Shown here: positions 45,925 to 54,799 of the stretch, one piece after another | Numbering within the stretch: position 1 is the first letter of the stretch | Layout of the letters: each line of letters opens with the position of its first letter | NCBI GenBank assembly: GCA_963968595.1 | Contig: CAXAHJ010000006.1 | Location: forward strand, 21,136 to 85,135 | Direction of reading: 5' to 3' | DNA: 64,000 bases | From: GCA-2730975 sp937893275 | GTDB taxonomy: Bacteria; Verrucomicrobiota; Verrucomicrobiia; Opitutales; Seribacteraceae | Notes under the pieces: generated by a model | Told to the model about the DNA's origin: nothing | What the model saw: only the letters and a program-made list of their open reading frames with translations | The model's database searches: none | Made by a program: the position numbers and the translations under genes

Positions 45925-46704
45925 ATGGAATTGCCATGCCGGAAATGTGGCGAACCGACCCGCTACGACGGAGTCGGTGTATTCGGGGCTAAAACAGTAT
46001 GTAGGCATTGTCGTTGTAAAAAGCCTCACAATTTGAGTGGGCATCCATTATTCCCATTCTTTCTGTTCTTTATTGGGGTAGGTGCTTTCGTCTTAATCAA
46101 TCCGTTTGCTTGGAGTGGCGATGCGTTGCTTTATGGGTTGAGCAGTGGCTTTTTCTTGCTCTTTTGGTACAAGGGGTTCGGGCAACCGTACTTCCTTTAC
46201 AGATCTCATCTGAAGACAATCCAGCAGGAGTCAACTGATGCCGACATAGGTCCTCCAAAGGATTGGTTGTGCATATTTTGGTTTCTTCTGCTTTTGGGTT
46301 TACTGATGCTCTTTATTTTTTTCAAGGAAATCGGATCTTTCGATGAGGTGGAAGTAGGAGACCACGTTTTTCCTTTGAAGGGTCATGAAGTCATGGATGG
46401 TATCGACTCGATTCCTTCAACGCTGACCGATGGAGAGAAGACCGAAATCAAGTTCATAAACAGAATGGAATTTGTCGTTCAGGTGTACTGTAGGGATCTA
46501 AACGGAACCATACGTTACAAAATGCGTCTGCCGCCAAATTTCGGAGAGAAAAGCGAAGCTTACGTCGGTCAAACTTGGTTAGTTACGGACAAGGAAAAAA
46601 AGCCTCTTTTTTTCTACTTGGCGGAGAATGCCAAATCAGACGGAGCAATTGGAAGGGCAAGAGTTCCTCCCGAAAACTTAATTCTCGATAGAGTCGTAGA
46701 TTAG
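45925..46704 (+). CDS. Membrane protein with N-terminal zinc-ribbon-like motif and C-terminal VHL-like beta domain
   Basis: A 259-residue protein. The N-terminus carries a double CxxC motif (CRKCG and CRHCRCKKPH), a likely zinc ribbon. Three hydrophobic segments follow (about 45-62, 68-86 and 110-130). From about residue 175 the sequence resembles the beta domain of the eukaryotic von Hippel-Lindau protein: IKFINRMEFVVQVYCRDLNG, then YKMRLPPNFGE, then YVGQTWLVTDKEKKPLFFY match the spacing of the VHL strands (F-x-N-R, L-P-P, Y-x-G-x-x-W-L-x-x-D). The VHL resemblance is an eye alignment and needs a profile search. Its end overlaps the convergent hydrolase gene by 27 bases. Confidence 0.65.
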   Translation: MELPCRKCGEPTRYDGVGVFGAKTVCRHCRCKKPHNLSGHPLFPFFLFFIGVGAFVLINPFAWSGDALLYGLSSGFFLLFWYKGFGQPYFLYRSHLKTIQQESTDADIGPPKDWLCIFWFLLLLGLLMLFIFFKEIGSFDEVEVGDHVFPLKGHEVMDGIDSIPSTLTDGEKTEIKFINRMEFVVQVYCRDLNGTIRYKMRLPPNFGEKSEAYVGQTWLVTDKEKKPLFFYLAENAKSDGAIGRARVPPENLILDRVVD

Positions 46705-47925
46705 CTTTTTGACAGCCCATTCGGTCATGAAACTGTAAGGCATCACCTGCTCCATGGTCACTACAATGAGTTCGTCTTTGGGGGAAACCCAGTAGTGAGT
46801 GCTGGCGGCGCCGCCCCAACCGAATTCGCCTACCTTTCCGCCGGGATCCCATGGCCCCATTGAAACGCGAGTCGAAAAGCCAAGACCAAAACCCACACCG
46901 ACTCTCGGAATGGGTCCTATTCGTATGGGCATAAGCTTCTTGGGAAGCTGGTTTCGAGTCATAAGACGAACTGTCTTCTTTTTGAGAAGGCGCTTTCCAT
47001 GAAGCTCCCCGCCGTTGAGGACCATCTGAAGGAATCGGAGATAGTCCCTCGTTGTGGAAACTAGCCCCCCTCCTCCGGATGCGAGACCGGCGGGAGTCAG
47101 GTAACGACTCTTAGCGGGATCATCGATGAGGCGAAGTTTGCCCGATCCGTTTGGAGCGTAATTGGCAGTGAACCTATCGACTTTCCCTTTCGGGACGTCA
47201 AACGCGGTGTCCTTCATATCGAGAGGTTTGCAAATGCGTTCGGCAAGAAAGTCCTCGAATGACTGTCCCGACCAGATTTCGACGAGGCGACCGAGAACAT
47301 CGATGGATACGCTGTATTGCCACTTGGTTCCCGGCTCGAATGCGAGGGGAATGTCACTCAATTTTTTTATCATGGTCGGAAGATCGCCAGCCCGATCAAT
47401 CGGCTTATCCTTCTTGTAACGTTTTTCCACCGCGCTGTTTCCCACAAACCCATAGGACAACCCCGAGGTGTGACGCATCAGGTCGCGAACGGTCATCTGT
47501 CGCTTTGTGGGTTCCGCCTGACCTTCTTTCCAAACCGAAAGTTCCTCGAACTCGGGAATGTATTTCGACACAGGGTCGGCCAATTCGTACTTGCCCTCAT
47601 CAAATAGGATAAGCGCGGCTACAGTGGTAATCGCCTTGCTCATCGAATATATGCGAAAAATCGAATCTGGCTTCATCGCTTTGTCGCGTTCCAAGTCCAT
47701 TTTCCCATAGGTTCCGAAGTGGACTACCTTTCCCTTTCGGGCGATAGCCACGATCCCTCCGGCGAGCTTCCCGTCGGCAACGAAACCCTTCAACACTTCA
47801 TCCACTTTTGCCAATTTAGCCGAGGACATCCCGACCTCTTCCGGTTTAACGACGGAAAGTTCTCTGGCTGTGGTTCCGCTCCAGAGAGTGAGGGTAACCA
47901 GAATTTGCAAAATACGTTTTTGCAT
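46678..47925 (-). CDS. Beta-lactamase-fold serine hydrolase (class C / esterase type)
   Basis: The ATG at 47925 gives a signal peptide (MQKRILQILVTLTLWSG, cleaved near TTA-RE) and 415 residues; an ATG at 47934 is equally possible. The catalytic Ser-x-x-Lys is in IFRIYSMSKAITTVAAL, with the Tyr of SGLSYGF or YSVSIDVLG as the second element, and a late GWGGAASTHYW in place of the KTG box. This type includes esterases, D-aminopeptidases and penicillin-binding relatives more often than resistance enzymes. The C-terminal codons overlap the convergent neighbour. Confidence 0.88.
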   Translation of the reverse strand: MQKRILQILVTLTLWSGTTARELSVVKPEEVGMSSAKLAKVDEVLKGFVADGKLAGGIVAIARKGKVVHFGTYGKMDLERDKAMKPDSIFRIYSMSKAITTVAALILFDEGKYELADPVSKYIPEFEELSVWKEGQAEPTKRQMTVRDLMRHTSGLSYGFVGNSAVEKRYKKDKPIDRAGDLPTMIKKLSDIPLAFEPGTKWQYSVSIDVLGRLVEIWSGQSFEDFLAERICKPLDMKDTAFDVPKGKVDRFTANYAPNGSGKLRLIDDPAKSRYLTPAGLASGGGGLVSTTRDYLRFLQMVLNGGELHGKRLLKKKTVRLMTRNQLPKKLMPIRIGPIPRVGVGFGLGFSTRVSMGPWDPGGKVGEFGWGGAASTHYWVSPKDELIVVTMEQVMPYSFMTEWAVKKLIYDSIEN

Positions 47926-47962
47926 ATTCTCCATGGGTGGACTGGTTAGAGATAGGTTAAAT

Positions 47963-49003
47963 TTATCCGCTGGTGGCTTCGCGGAACCTGCGAAGAGCAT
48001 GGGCGGCATGGTACAAGCCACCATCACTGAATATTTCAGTGGGAAATTTTTCCATATCAGTCACCATTCGGTCAATCGCCTTCAGCACCCAGTCCTGCGT
48101 CAACTCCTCGGGAGATAGCGCAACGCTCATCCATTCAAGAGCGTGCCCGGTAGAACTGATTAGCTGACGAGGAGTGCGCGGTCTTGCGGAGCGAAAGAAC
48201 ACGGCGGCGGAAAAGGCTCCGTCCTTCTGTTGGTAGTCCTTTGTGATGGCGACGTATTCATCCAAGTATTTCTTCGCATCTTTCCATACTCCGACAAGCT
48301 TGCCGCCTTGGTCTAGATATTTCCGAAGAGCGTAGGCGACCCCGTACAGATGGTGCGGACCACCCTCCGTTTCACGGCGCGGATCACGTTTAATGGCCAA
48401 ACGCATAACGTCCTCTACTCGATACTTCTTGCCCGTATCGGCCTTCCATTCCTCGTCAAAAGGAACATAGGTCGACACCGCTACCAAGGTCCAACCAAGT
48501 TCCTGATCCTCGCGAAAGCCCTTTTTGGCGAAGTTCAACTTGTCCAGCACCGTAAATTTCTTTCCCGTGCGTGAAACGATTTCACGATCCAACTTCACAC
48601 CAGCATCAGCATAGGCAAACAGAAATTGATCCACGTGATCCTGAACAAGGAAGGACTTATCCCCTTTTCCGCGCGTCTTCAAGGTAGGCACACCTGTTAC
48701 GTCTTGGTAAATCAGTTTGCCTTCGAACTTGGCATGGTGGGTAAGATAGTCGATGGCATTTAGCTTCCCTTCCGATTCGATGTCGAAAATCTCTAAGTCG
48801 TTCTCAAAGGCCACCACTGCATGCATGACGACCCAAGGGGTGTTGACATCGCTACGAAGCGGTCGGGCATGCGCTTTCTCGATCACCTTGTCGATCCGAA
48901 CGGCAAGAGCTTTCGGCACGGAATTCCCAACCGCAAATCCAGTAAACGATAGAAAGAAAAAGGCAAGACAGTTGATTGCAGAAAAGAGGATGTACTTCTT
49001 CAT
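47963..49003 (-). CDS. Secreted hypothetical protein, probably alpha-helical
   Basis: A 346-residue exported protein (signal peptide about 1-24, cleaved near GFA-VG). The mature chain is rich in amphipathic helices separated by short loops, such as PWVVMHAVVAFENDLEIFD, DQFLFAYADAGVKLDRE, LYGVAYALRKYLDQGG and GHALEWMSVALSPEEL. This pattern suggests an alpha/alpha-toroid, but I cannot name a family. It is one of several minus-strand secreted proteins in this region, lying 38 bases upstream of the beta-lactamase-fold gene, and may share its transcript. Confidence 0.65.
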   Translation of the reverse strand: MKKYILFSAINCLAFFFLSFTGFAVGNSVPKALAVRIDKVIEKAHARPLRSDVNTPWVVMHAVVAFENDLEIFDIESEGKLNAIDYLTHHAKFEGKLIYQDVTGVPTLKTRGKGDKSFLVQDHVDQFLFAYADAGVKLDREIVSRTGKKFTVLDKLNFAKKGFREDQELGWTLVAVSTYVPFDEEWKADTGKKYRVEDVMRLAIKRDPRRETEGGPHHLYGVAYALRKYLDQGGKLVGVWKDAKKYLDEYVAITKDYQQKDGAFSAAVFFRSARPRTPRQLISSTGHALEWMSVALSPEELTQDWVLKAIDRMVTDMEKFPTEIFSDGGLYHAAHALRRFREATSG

Positions 49004-49034
49004 TCGATTTGTTTTTCTTCGAAATTAAAGTGGG

Positions 49035-50147
49035 TCAGCTTCTAATCCCTAAACCGAGGGTTTCCTTTGAATATTTGAGGCTGCGTTCTAACTCCGCGAC
49101 TTGATAATCTTGTTGAGCCTTCTTGCGATCGACACCCTTCGGAACCTTGAATGACTCCATGGGAGTTCCCGCTTTCGCTAACCCGACGAATCCAGCGAAA
49201 CCATCCGCACGGATAGATTCATAAGGTTTCCAGAAATTCTTTTCCAAATAGGGAAAAGGCTTGGAGAATCCGGATATGATTTCTAGCTGAACGGGAACTT
49301 GAGGGCAAAGCTCCGCCCATTTCTTGGCGAAAGCCTTCATGTCCACGCAACCTTCGCCCATGGCGGTCCATTGTACCGATGCGCCATTGTCGATTTCCCA
49401 TATCATGGAATCGCGAATGCCACTGGAAACCGCAAATGGGGCGAGATTCTCGAGGGTGTCGAGGGGGTCTTCCAGGGTCCAGGTCGCGTTGCCCGAGTCG
49501 AGCGTGGCACCGACGTATTCCGGACCCGCACGCTCGATCAGGTCGACAAGCTCACGACTGTGCATGTCGCCCGCATGGTTCTCGATGGCGATTTTGACGC
49601 CGGCATCGAGGGCATGCTTGCGGACGTTTTTGCAAACCTGAATCGTACTTTCGATATGCTTTTGAATACCTCCGGGACCCTTACGATCCTGCATGCTGCC
49701 AAGATAGCAACGAGCCACGGGCGAACCTAAGGCTTTGGCCACCGTCAGAAGATGCTTGAGGTGATCTTCCGCAGATCCGTACTTATCGATGAATTTTGGA
49801 GAAGTGGGACAAATTCCCCCGGTACCCGCGTGAATGGCGATCCCGAACTTGTCCGCCTGTTGCTTGATCTCCTTAAGGTAACCGGTATCGTGACTTTCGA
49901 ACACGTCCAAGTCGGAAAAGAGAATGGTGTCCACCTTCTGTTTGTTTGCGTATTCAAGAAGCCGAGGTGCCTTCCATCCCAAAGCACGAATGGAAAAATT
50001 GTCGAAACCAAGCTTCACTTTGGTCGAAGAGATCGGACTTGGTTTGCCGAAAAGGCGAACAGGCGCCGAAGCGGAGATTAAGCCTGTGCCGATAGCGGCG
50101 TTTTGTAGAAAGGATCGTCGTTTAAGGGAAGAGTCGGATTGTTTCAT
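49035..50147 (-). CDS. Tat-exported sugar phosphate isomerase/epimerase-like TIM barrel
   Basis: The ATG at 50147 gives 370 residues with a twin-arginine signal, KRRSFLQNAAIGTGLIS, so the folded protein is exported. The barrel has the xylose-isomerase-like metal ligands: Glu in KIAIENHAGD, Asp in VGATLDSGN, Glu in MIWEIDNG and Glu in VQLEIISGF. A cytosolic relative is encoded at 2660-3463. Exported members of this family are a hallmark of Planctomycetota and Verrucomicrobiota; substrates are mostly unknown. Confidence 0.85.
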   Translation of the reverse strand: MKQSDSSLKRRSFLQNAAIGTGLISASAPVRLFGKPSPISSTKVKLGFDNFSIRALGWKAPRLLEYANKQKVDTILFSDLDVFESHDTGYLKEIKQQADKFGIAIHAGTGGICPTSPKFIDKYGSAEDHLKHLLTVAKALGSPVARCYLGSMQDRKGPGGIQKHIESTIQVCKNVRKHALDAGVKIAIENHAGDMHSRELVDLIERAGPEYVGATLDSGNATWTLEDPLDTLENLAPFAVSSGIRDSMIWEIDNGASVQWTAMGEGCVDMKAFAKKWAELCPQVPVQLEIISGFSKPFPYLEKNFWKPYESIRADGFAGFVGLAKAGTPMESFKVPKGVDRKKAQQDYQVAELERSLKYSKETLGLGIRS

Positions 50148-50318
50148 GGTCAGTCTATAATTAGCTGTAAAATCATCATAATGCATGGAGAAGAGTTACT
50201 TTCGCTAGGGCAACCCATCCGCCAAGGCAACAAACTTCCCAATAAGTTGGCCTCATTTAGCAAGTCGAGGCATTTGCATTTCAGACTGTTTGGACATATA
50301 TTATTTAAGACAAATACA

Positions 50319-50570
50319 ATGAAATTAAATAACAAAGAAACCGAACTCTTCGAGTTCAAGTTTCATTATCATCTGGGCAGTGACCTCGGGTCGGCAGACA
50401 AGTACTTCCTCGCTCACGATCGTAATGAAGCTTCTGAAATGTTCTGTTACGCCTGCAACAAGAGACGATTGGACCTCCATGACGTGAACATATCCAGATG
50501 GAATCGCTGGAAAGGTGCATGGGAAGTCATAAACAGTCCTCCAACCTGTAGTCTCGCTTTACGGAACTAA
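50319..50570 (+). CDS. Small hypothetical protein (83 aa)
   Basis: The frame is open from 50139, but the ATG at 50319 gives the most plausible product. It has a balanced composition, a CYAC motif in the middle (EMFCYACNKRRLDLHDVN) and no signal or membrane segment. No family is recognised. It stands in a gap between two minus-strand genes, so it is either a real small gene or a chance frame. Confidence 0.4.
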   Translation: MKLNNKETELFEFKFHYHLGSDLGSADKYFLAHDRNEASEMFCYACNKRRLDLHDVNISRWNRWKGAWEVINSPPTCSLALRN

Positions 50571-50586
50571 GCAAACTCGTAGATTT

Positions 50587-51453
50587 TCAACAGCCATCCG
50601 ATTGGACAAGGTGGACCGGATCGAGATTCCGTTCGCCGCTATGCCGATAGGCCCACAAGACACCATCACAGCTCACGCATCCGTCCACGCAAGCGACGTT
50701 GCCGTGTATCTTTGGCTCGCTAACGGGCAAACAGTAGTGCCCGATAAAAACGGCAGGATCGTCACTTGGGTAAGGCTCGGAATTCGCCAAATCCACGGCC
50801 GAAGGCACCGAATGGGCTGAAGCTCCCGCATAAGACGGGAAGAGCAAATCCGCATAGGCCAATCCCCGGGGATCGAGCCACCAGCGAATGCGACCTCGCG
50901 ATCGGCGAATTCCAAAACGATCCAAATACACTTGGTCATCGGGAATGGGAACCTTGATTCCTTTCAATACTGTCTGAACGGCCTGACCTTCGGGCGTTCC
51001 CTTGGTAATCGCTCTCCGCAAAAAGTCTTCGTCCATGCAGGTTCGCCCCGCAATCACCTTCAACGAAGTCGGATGCCACACGGCGTGAACCACTCTTATA
51101 CCACCAACCTCCAGAGAAAATGGGATAGTTCGAAACCAATCCAAGTGCTCTCGGTATTTCTTCTGAACTTGTTCCCCTCCCTCAAAGGTTGCGGCCAGAA
51201 GATTGAATTCATGATTCCCAAGAACTACAAATGCCGATCCCGCATCCGTCATTCCTCGAACAATGTCGATAACTGCCGAGGATGCGGGTCCTCTGTTTAT
51301 TAGGTCACCGACAAAGGCGACCATTCGACCATCAGGATGTGCCCATGCGCTGTTTAAACTTCTTCGCTGATAACCAAGCTTGGCCAAAAGGCGTAAAAGT
51401 TGATCGGCATGTCCATGAACATCTCCGACAACGTCAAATCCACTCATCGCCAC
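50587..51453 (-). CDS. Calcineurin-like metallophosphoesterase (PrpE/ApaH-type)
   Basis: A 288-residue cytosolic phosphoesterase. Metal-binding motifs run in the standard order: FDVVGDVHGHADQLLRLL (about 5-22), FVGDLINRGP (about 48-57), VLGNHEFNLLA (about 77-87), and late FIGHYCLP with a nucleotide-phosphatase-like VACVDGCVS. The arrangement fits diadenosine tetraphosphatase or protein-phosphatase-like enzymes of the PrpE group. It is about the length of ApaH but lacks enough evidence for that symbol. The start MAM could equally be the next ATG, two codons in. Confidence 0.85.
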   Translation of the reverse strand: MAMSGFDVVGDVHGHADQLLRLLAKLGYQRRSLNSAWAHPDGRMVAFVGDLINRGPASSAVIDIVRGMTDAGSAFVVLGNHEFNLLAATFEGGEQVQKKYREHLDWFRTIPFSLEVGGIRVVHAVWHPTSLKVIAGRTCMDEDFLRRAITKGTPEGQAVQTVLKGIKVPIPDDQVYLDRFGIRRSRGRIRWWLDPRGLAYADLLFPSYAGASAHSVPSAVDLANSEPYPSDDPAVFIGHYCLPVSEPKIHGNVACVDGCVSCDGVLWAYRHSGERNLDPVHLVQSDGC

Positions 51454-51502
51454 ACCCTGATACGGGAACTCAAATCCAAAGGTTTACGATGCTTGTCAAC
51501 GA

Positions 51503-52810
51503 CTAGCGTATATAGCTCGTGTCCTTCCCGTCGGCTTGCTTCCATTGCCTAGAGGATTCTTCGTAAACATACTTAGCGGTATTGTCGACAATGAGAATAC
51601 CGTCTCGAATCGCCCACTGTCGCCAGCTGTGCTTGCGCGCGCCTCGCTTGCCCGTGCAACGACCTTGCGCCTGCGATACTGCGCCAACGATACGAAACTC
51701 AAAAAACCATTGCTCATCGGTGGCGCGATCTACGAGAGTCCATTTTCGGTCAATAAGCACACGCGTTAACTGACTCAGCTTGAGTCGCTCATCAAGTGAG
51801 GGTGATTTCGGATTTCCGGTATTTGCGTGCTGAGCTGTTGTTTTTTTTGTGGCAGCAAAAGTTCGAGCGGCATTGAATCGACCAAGAATAGTACGAAATT
51901 CAGTTGATAAATTCTTTTTCTTGGCGTTTTGCATGGCCACCACGGATTTAAAGGAAGTTGGCTGATAAAGAAGAATTACGCTGTGTAGCAACAAGCTTAA
52001 GTTTTCATCTTTACCCGCGGTCTCGATGGCCTGGTTCAAGTAGCCGAAAAAGGCTTGCTCAGTAACCTCGGTAAAAATACCAGAGAGTGGTTGACCGCTG
52101 CTAAAAAGAGCTTCCAGCATAAGTGCATTTTCATTTGCCGGATGAATGGCCTTTGCGAATTGGAGCAACTGCAAACCCTTGGGGCTTTGGCGATTTACAT
52201 TGAACTCCCTTAAAGCCAACTTTACGGCGCCTTCAGCCAAGTGCTTGGCCGATATTAAAGGAAGGGCAGGAGGGAGTGGAGCCTTCACCAAATGAGCTGG
52301 GTAGGGTAGGTGCAATTGCTTCAGCACGCTATCTAGGTCCGAAGAGATTCCAATTTGCCTGGCCTTGTGCAATTCAATCATTACCGTTCGGTTGCCCGGT
52401 TGGAGCAATCCCGCTAGATTGTAGGCAAGCAAGCGAAAGAAGGAGGGTTTCTGCGGGCCTGCCAAATCCAGCAAATACTTGCCGAGAGCAGCTTCGGCTA
52501 CCCTTCCCCCAAAGACTCCGGGAGGAATGGGCTGCTTCGCATCCATAAGACCTTTTAGATAAAGTGCCTTTTCATTGCCTGCCGACAAAAGTCCGCCGAC
52601 CTGAAGCAGTTTTAGCGCTACGGAATCATTCAGATTAAAACTAAGACGTTGAGCCGCCACCACGATCACCCCGTTGGCAATGCTTTTTACGACCGCGTCA
52701 CTTACTGGAAAAGTAATTTTTGTTCCAACGCCCTTTGCCTGACCTTGCGCATTGCCAGAAAAACTGAAGCACAACGATAATGCACAGAGACAAACAACAA
52801 ATTGTTTCAT
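51503..52810 (-). CDS. Secreted hypothetical protein
   Basis: The ATG at 52810 gives a signal peptide (MKQFVVCLCALSLCFSFSG, cleaved near NAQ-GQ) and 435 residues. The middle of the protein repeats a helical pattern (LALKLLQVGGLLSAGNEKAL-like, LLQFAKAIHPANENALMLEAL), similar in feel to TPR/Sel1 solenoids. The last 85 residues form a separate Trp-rich beta domain (VLIDRKWTLVDRATDEQWFF, SWRQWAIRDGILIVDNT). I cannot assign a function. It is divergent from tgt over about 120 bases. Confidence 0.65.
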   Translation of the reverse strand: MKQFVVCLCALSLCFSFSGNAQGQAKGVGTKITFPVSDAVVKSIANGVIVVAAQRLSFNLNDSVALKLLQVGGLLSAGNEKALYLKGLMDAKQPIPPGVFGGRVAEAALGKYLLDLAGPQKPSFFRLLAYNLAGLLQPGNRTVMIELHKARQIGISSDLDSVLKQLHLPYPAHLVKAPLPPALPLISAKHLAEGAVKLALREFNVNRQSPKGLQLLQFAKAIHPANENALMLEALFSSGQPLSGIFTEVTEQAFFGYLNQAIETAGKDENLSLLLHSVILLYQPTSFKSVVAMQNAKKKNLSTEFRTILGRFNAARTFAATKKTTAQHANTGNPKSPSLDERLKLSQLTRVLIDRKWTLVDRATDEQWFFEFRIVGAVSQAQGRCTGKRGARKHSWRQWAIRDGILIVDNTAKYVYEESSRQWKQADGKDTSYIR

Positions 52811-52929
52811 TTTTGGCAATAGAGTCATCTTTCGTATTCGCAATAAAGATTAATTATCTATCAAATACAAGCATCTGTAGGAGTGAGTGAAGGAAAAAAT
52901 TACTCAAAACAAGATATGCCTTGATCGAA

Positions 52930-54078
52930 ATGACACACGAAACCTCGTTTTCCATTGAAAAAAGCGATGACCGTTCTGATGCCCGAGCTGGCTTGCTGGA
53001 ACTCCCCCGTGGAGAAATCCCGACACCGGCGTTTATGCCCGTGGGAACGCAGGGAACGGTCAAGGGGGTCATGCCTCGTGATCTAAGAGAGGTAGTCAAA
53101 GCCCGCATCGTCCTCGGAAACACTTACCATCTTCGTCTCAGACCGGGTCCCGAAATTATGAGAGCACGCGGGGGACTCTCCAAATTCATGAACTGGAATG
53201 GTCCCATACTCACCGACAGTGGTGGTTTTCAGGTATTCAGCCTACCTAATCTTCGCAAATTAACTGATGAGGGAGTTGCCTTTAAGTCACACCTCGACGG
53301 ATCCGAACTTTTTCTCGGTCCTCGCGAATCCATTAAAATGCAGGACGCTCTAGCCTCCGACATCGCAATGTGCCTCGATGAGTGCCCTCCCGCCGATGCG
53401 AGCAAAGCAGAAGTCGAGGAAGCCGTAAGGCGTACGACTCTCTGGGCAAAGGTCTGCTCCGATGCTTGGCAAGAAACTTCTGGACCAACCGAGGGTCGCA
53501 ATCTCTTCGGCATTGTCCAGGGAGGGCGATTCGAGGATCTGCGTCGTCGTTCAGCCGACGAGTTGCTGGCCTTGGACTTTCCTGGTTACGCAACAGGAGG
53601 AGTCAGCGTGGGAGAAACCGAAGAAGAAATGCTCGAACAAGTGGCATGGTGTGCCCCTTTGCTTCCAGTAGCCAAACCCCGCTACGTCATGGGGGTCGGC
53701 ACGCCTCCTCAGTTGCTCAAGATGGTCGCGCTCGGGGCAGACATGTTCGATTGCGTCATGCCCACTCGAGCAGCCCGTCACGCCACTGCCTTCACAAACG
53801 AAGGTCGCTTGAACCTTCGCAACGAACGCTTTCGCGAGGACGACTCCCCACTGGACGAAGAAACCGATTGCTTCGCCTCGAGAGAATTCTCCAGAGCCTA
53901 CTTGCGACATCTTGTAACGGTCGGCGAAAGCTTAGGCGGAGTTTTGCTCTCACTACATAACCTGCGCTTCTTCGTCTCTCTCCTCGAACAAGCTCGCTTA
54001 CACATTATTTCGGGCGACTTCGAACAATGGTCGAAAAACTGGATCGAGAGATATGAAAGAAGCAACTCCCATGGCTGA
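52930..54078 (+). CDS. tgt: Queuine/preQ1 tRNA-guanine transglycosylase, zinc-site Cys residues substituted
   Basis: Exchanges guanine-34 of Asp/Asn/His/Tyr tRNAs for preQ1. The ATG at 52930 is preferred over an upstream TTG at 52921 and gives 382 residues. Catalytic elements are intact: ILTDSGGFQVFSL, FGIVQGG, ATGGVSVGE and the nucleophile Asp in DMFDCVMPTRAARH. The zinc site is not: the canonical C-x-C-x2-C segment reads TDCFAS, so the first and third Cys are Thr and Ser; the middle Cys and the later His (SLHNLRFF) remain. Whether zinc is still bound is unclear. Confidence 0.93.
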   Translation: MTHETSFSIEKSDDRSDARAGLLELPRGEIPTPAFMPVGTQGTVKGVMPRDLREVVKARIVLGNTYHLRLRPGPEIMRARGGLSKFMNWNGPILTDSGGFQVFSLPNLRKLTDEGVAFKSHLDGSELFLGPRESIKMQDALASDIAMCLDECPPADASKAEVEEAVRRTTLWAKVCSDAWQETSGPTEGRNLFGIVQGGRFEDLRRRSADELLALDFPGYATGGVSVGETEEEMLEQVAWCAPLLPVAKPRYVMGVGTPPQLLKMVALGADMFDCVMPTRAARHATAFTNEGRLNLRNERFREDDSPLDEETDCFASREFSRAYLRHLVTVGESLGGVLLSLHNLRFFVSLLEQARLHIISGDFEQWSKNWIERYERSNSHG

Positions 54079-54157
54079 TCAAATAGGCAGTTTTCTTTCT
54101 GATGACGGAGGTGACTGTGCTATATCCTCGCTAGGGCAAAGAATCAGAAAGGGGGGA

Positions 54158-54260
54158 AGGTCAGTGGCGACTTGCGCCGGGGCGGCTCAAAAGAGGGAGC
54201 GATTGATGCCGAGCTGACCATCTGGGCCTCAGGACCGCCTTCGCTGAGTCCTGTGCCCAG
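54158..54260 (+). other. Cluster of predicted RNA stems upstream of the CxxCxGxG lipoprotein gene
   Basis: Outer arms GGTCAG (54158-54163) and CTGACC (54214-54219) enclose two hairpins, GGCG/CGCC (54165-54177) and GCTC/GAGC (54185-54200). A third stem follows, CTGGGC (54222-54227) + AGGAC (54231-54235) pairing with GTCCT (54248-54252) + GCCCAG (54255-54260). This could be a structured 5' leader, the end of the tgt transcript, or a small RNA. The stems were found by eye and carry no covariation support. Confidence 0.3.
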
Positions 54261-54312
54261 AGTCAAGTAGAGAGGCAATTGACTCGTTGTAATGTGTACT
54301 GGTACTTGTCTC

Positions 54313-54777
54313 GTGAATCGTGTCTTCTCCAATACTATTCTTGTTACCGTAGTCCTATTTCTGGCGGCCTGTTCGGGGGTTCGCTTGGATCCCGACTTGT
54401 GTCGAAATTGCCAAGGAGACGCCTGTCGCTTGGCTTGTGGGGTGTGCGCAGGCGAGGGCCAACAGTTCGTTCGAGAGGAGTTGGAAACCTGTGTATGGTG
54501 CCATGGTTCGGGGCGGAGATGGGAGCGTGTGCCCGTGCGGCGCGTGGAAAAACAGTCGGATGGATCGGAAAAGGTGGTTACACGCTGGGTGATGCGTCGG
54601 ACCTGGTGCAGCCATTGTGGCGGCAGGGGTTCTTGGAGGACGCGAGTGTTCGAGGCTTGCAAGCCCTGCAAGGGGTCGGGAGCGGGCGAATATCCTTTCG
54701 TGTGTTCCGTGTGCGAAGGCACGGGAGAACGAACGAAGGGAAGACGGCCCGAAAGAAACTGGGTTGAAGCTCCCTGA
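54313..54777 (+). CDS. Cys-rich lipoprotein with five CxxCxGxG (DnaJ zinc-finger-like) repeats
   Basis: GTG at 54313 gives MNRVFSNTILVTVVLFLAAC, a textbook lipoprotein signal with the lipobox LAAC; an ATG at 54292 adds seven residues and is possible. The mature chain is almost entirely Cys-Gly repeats like those of the DnaJ zinc-finger domain: CGVCAGEG, CVWCHGSG, CSHCGGRG, CKPCKGSG and CSVCEGTG, preceded by CRNCQGDACRLAC. There is no J-domain. Zinc or redox function outside the cytosol is plausible, but unproven. The TraB-like gene follows after 22 bases. A longer overlapping frame shifted by one base lacks these repeats. Confidence 0.72.
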   Translation: MNRVFSNTILVTVVLFLAACSGVRLDPDLCRNCQGDACRLACGVCAGEGQQFVREELETCVWCHGSGRRWERVPVRRVEKQSDGSEKVVTRWVMRRTWCSHCGGRGSWRTRVFEACKPCKGSGAGEYPFVCSVCEGTGERTKGRRPERNWVEAP

Positions 54778-54799
54778 CGAGGTAGGCTTGACCTTTTGT

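Noticed and set aside
50205..54140. Shared 12-mer TCGCTAGGGCAA in two gaps (about 50205 and 54127)
   Set aside because: Two copies only, no symmetry and no common position relative to genes; probably coincidence.
54279..54767. 162-codon frame overlapping the CxxCxGxG lipoprotein gene
   Set aside because: The competing frame has a lipoprotein signal and five regular Cys repeats; this one has none.
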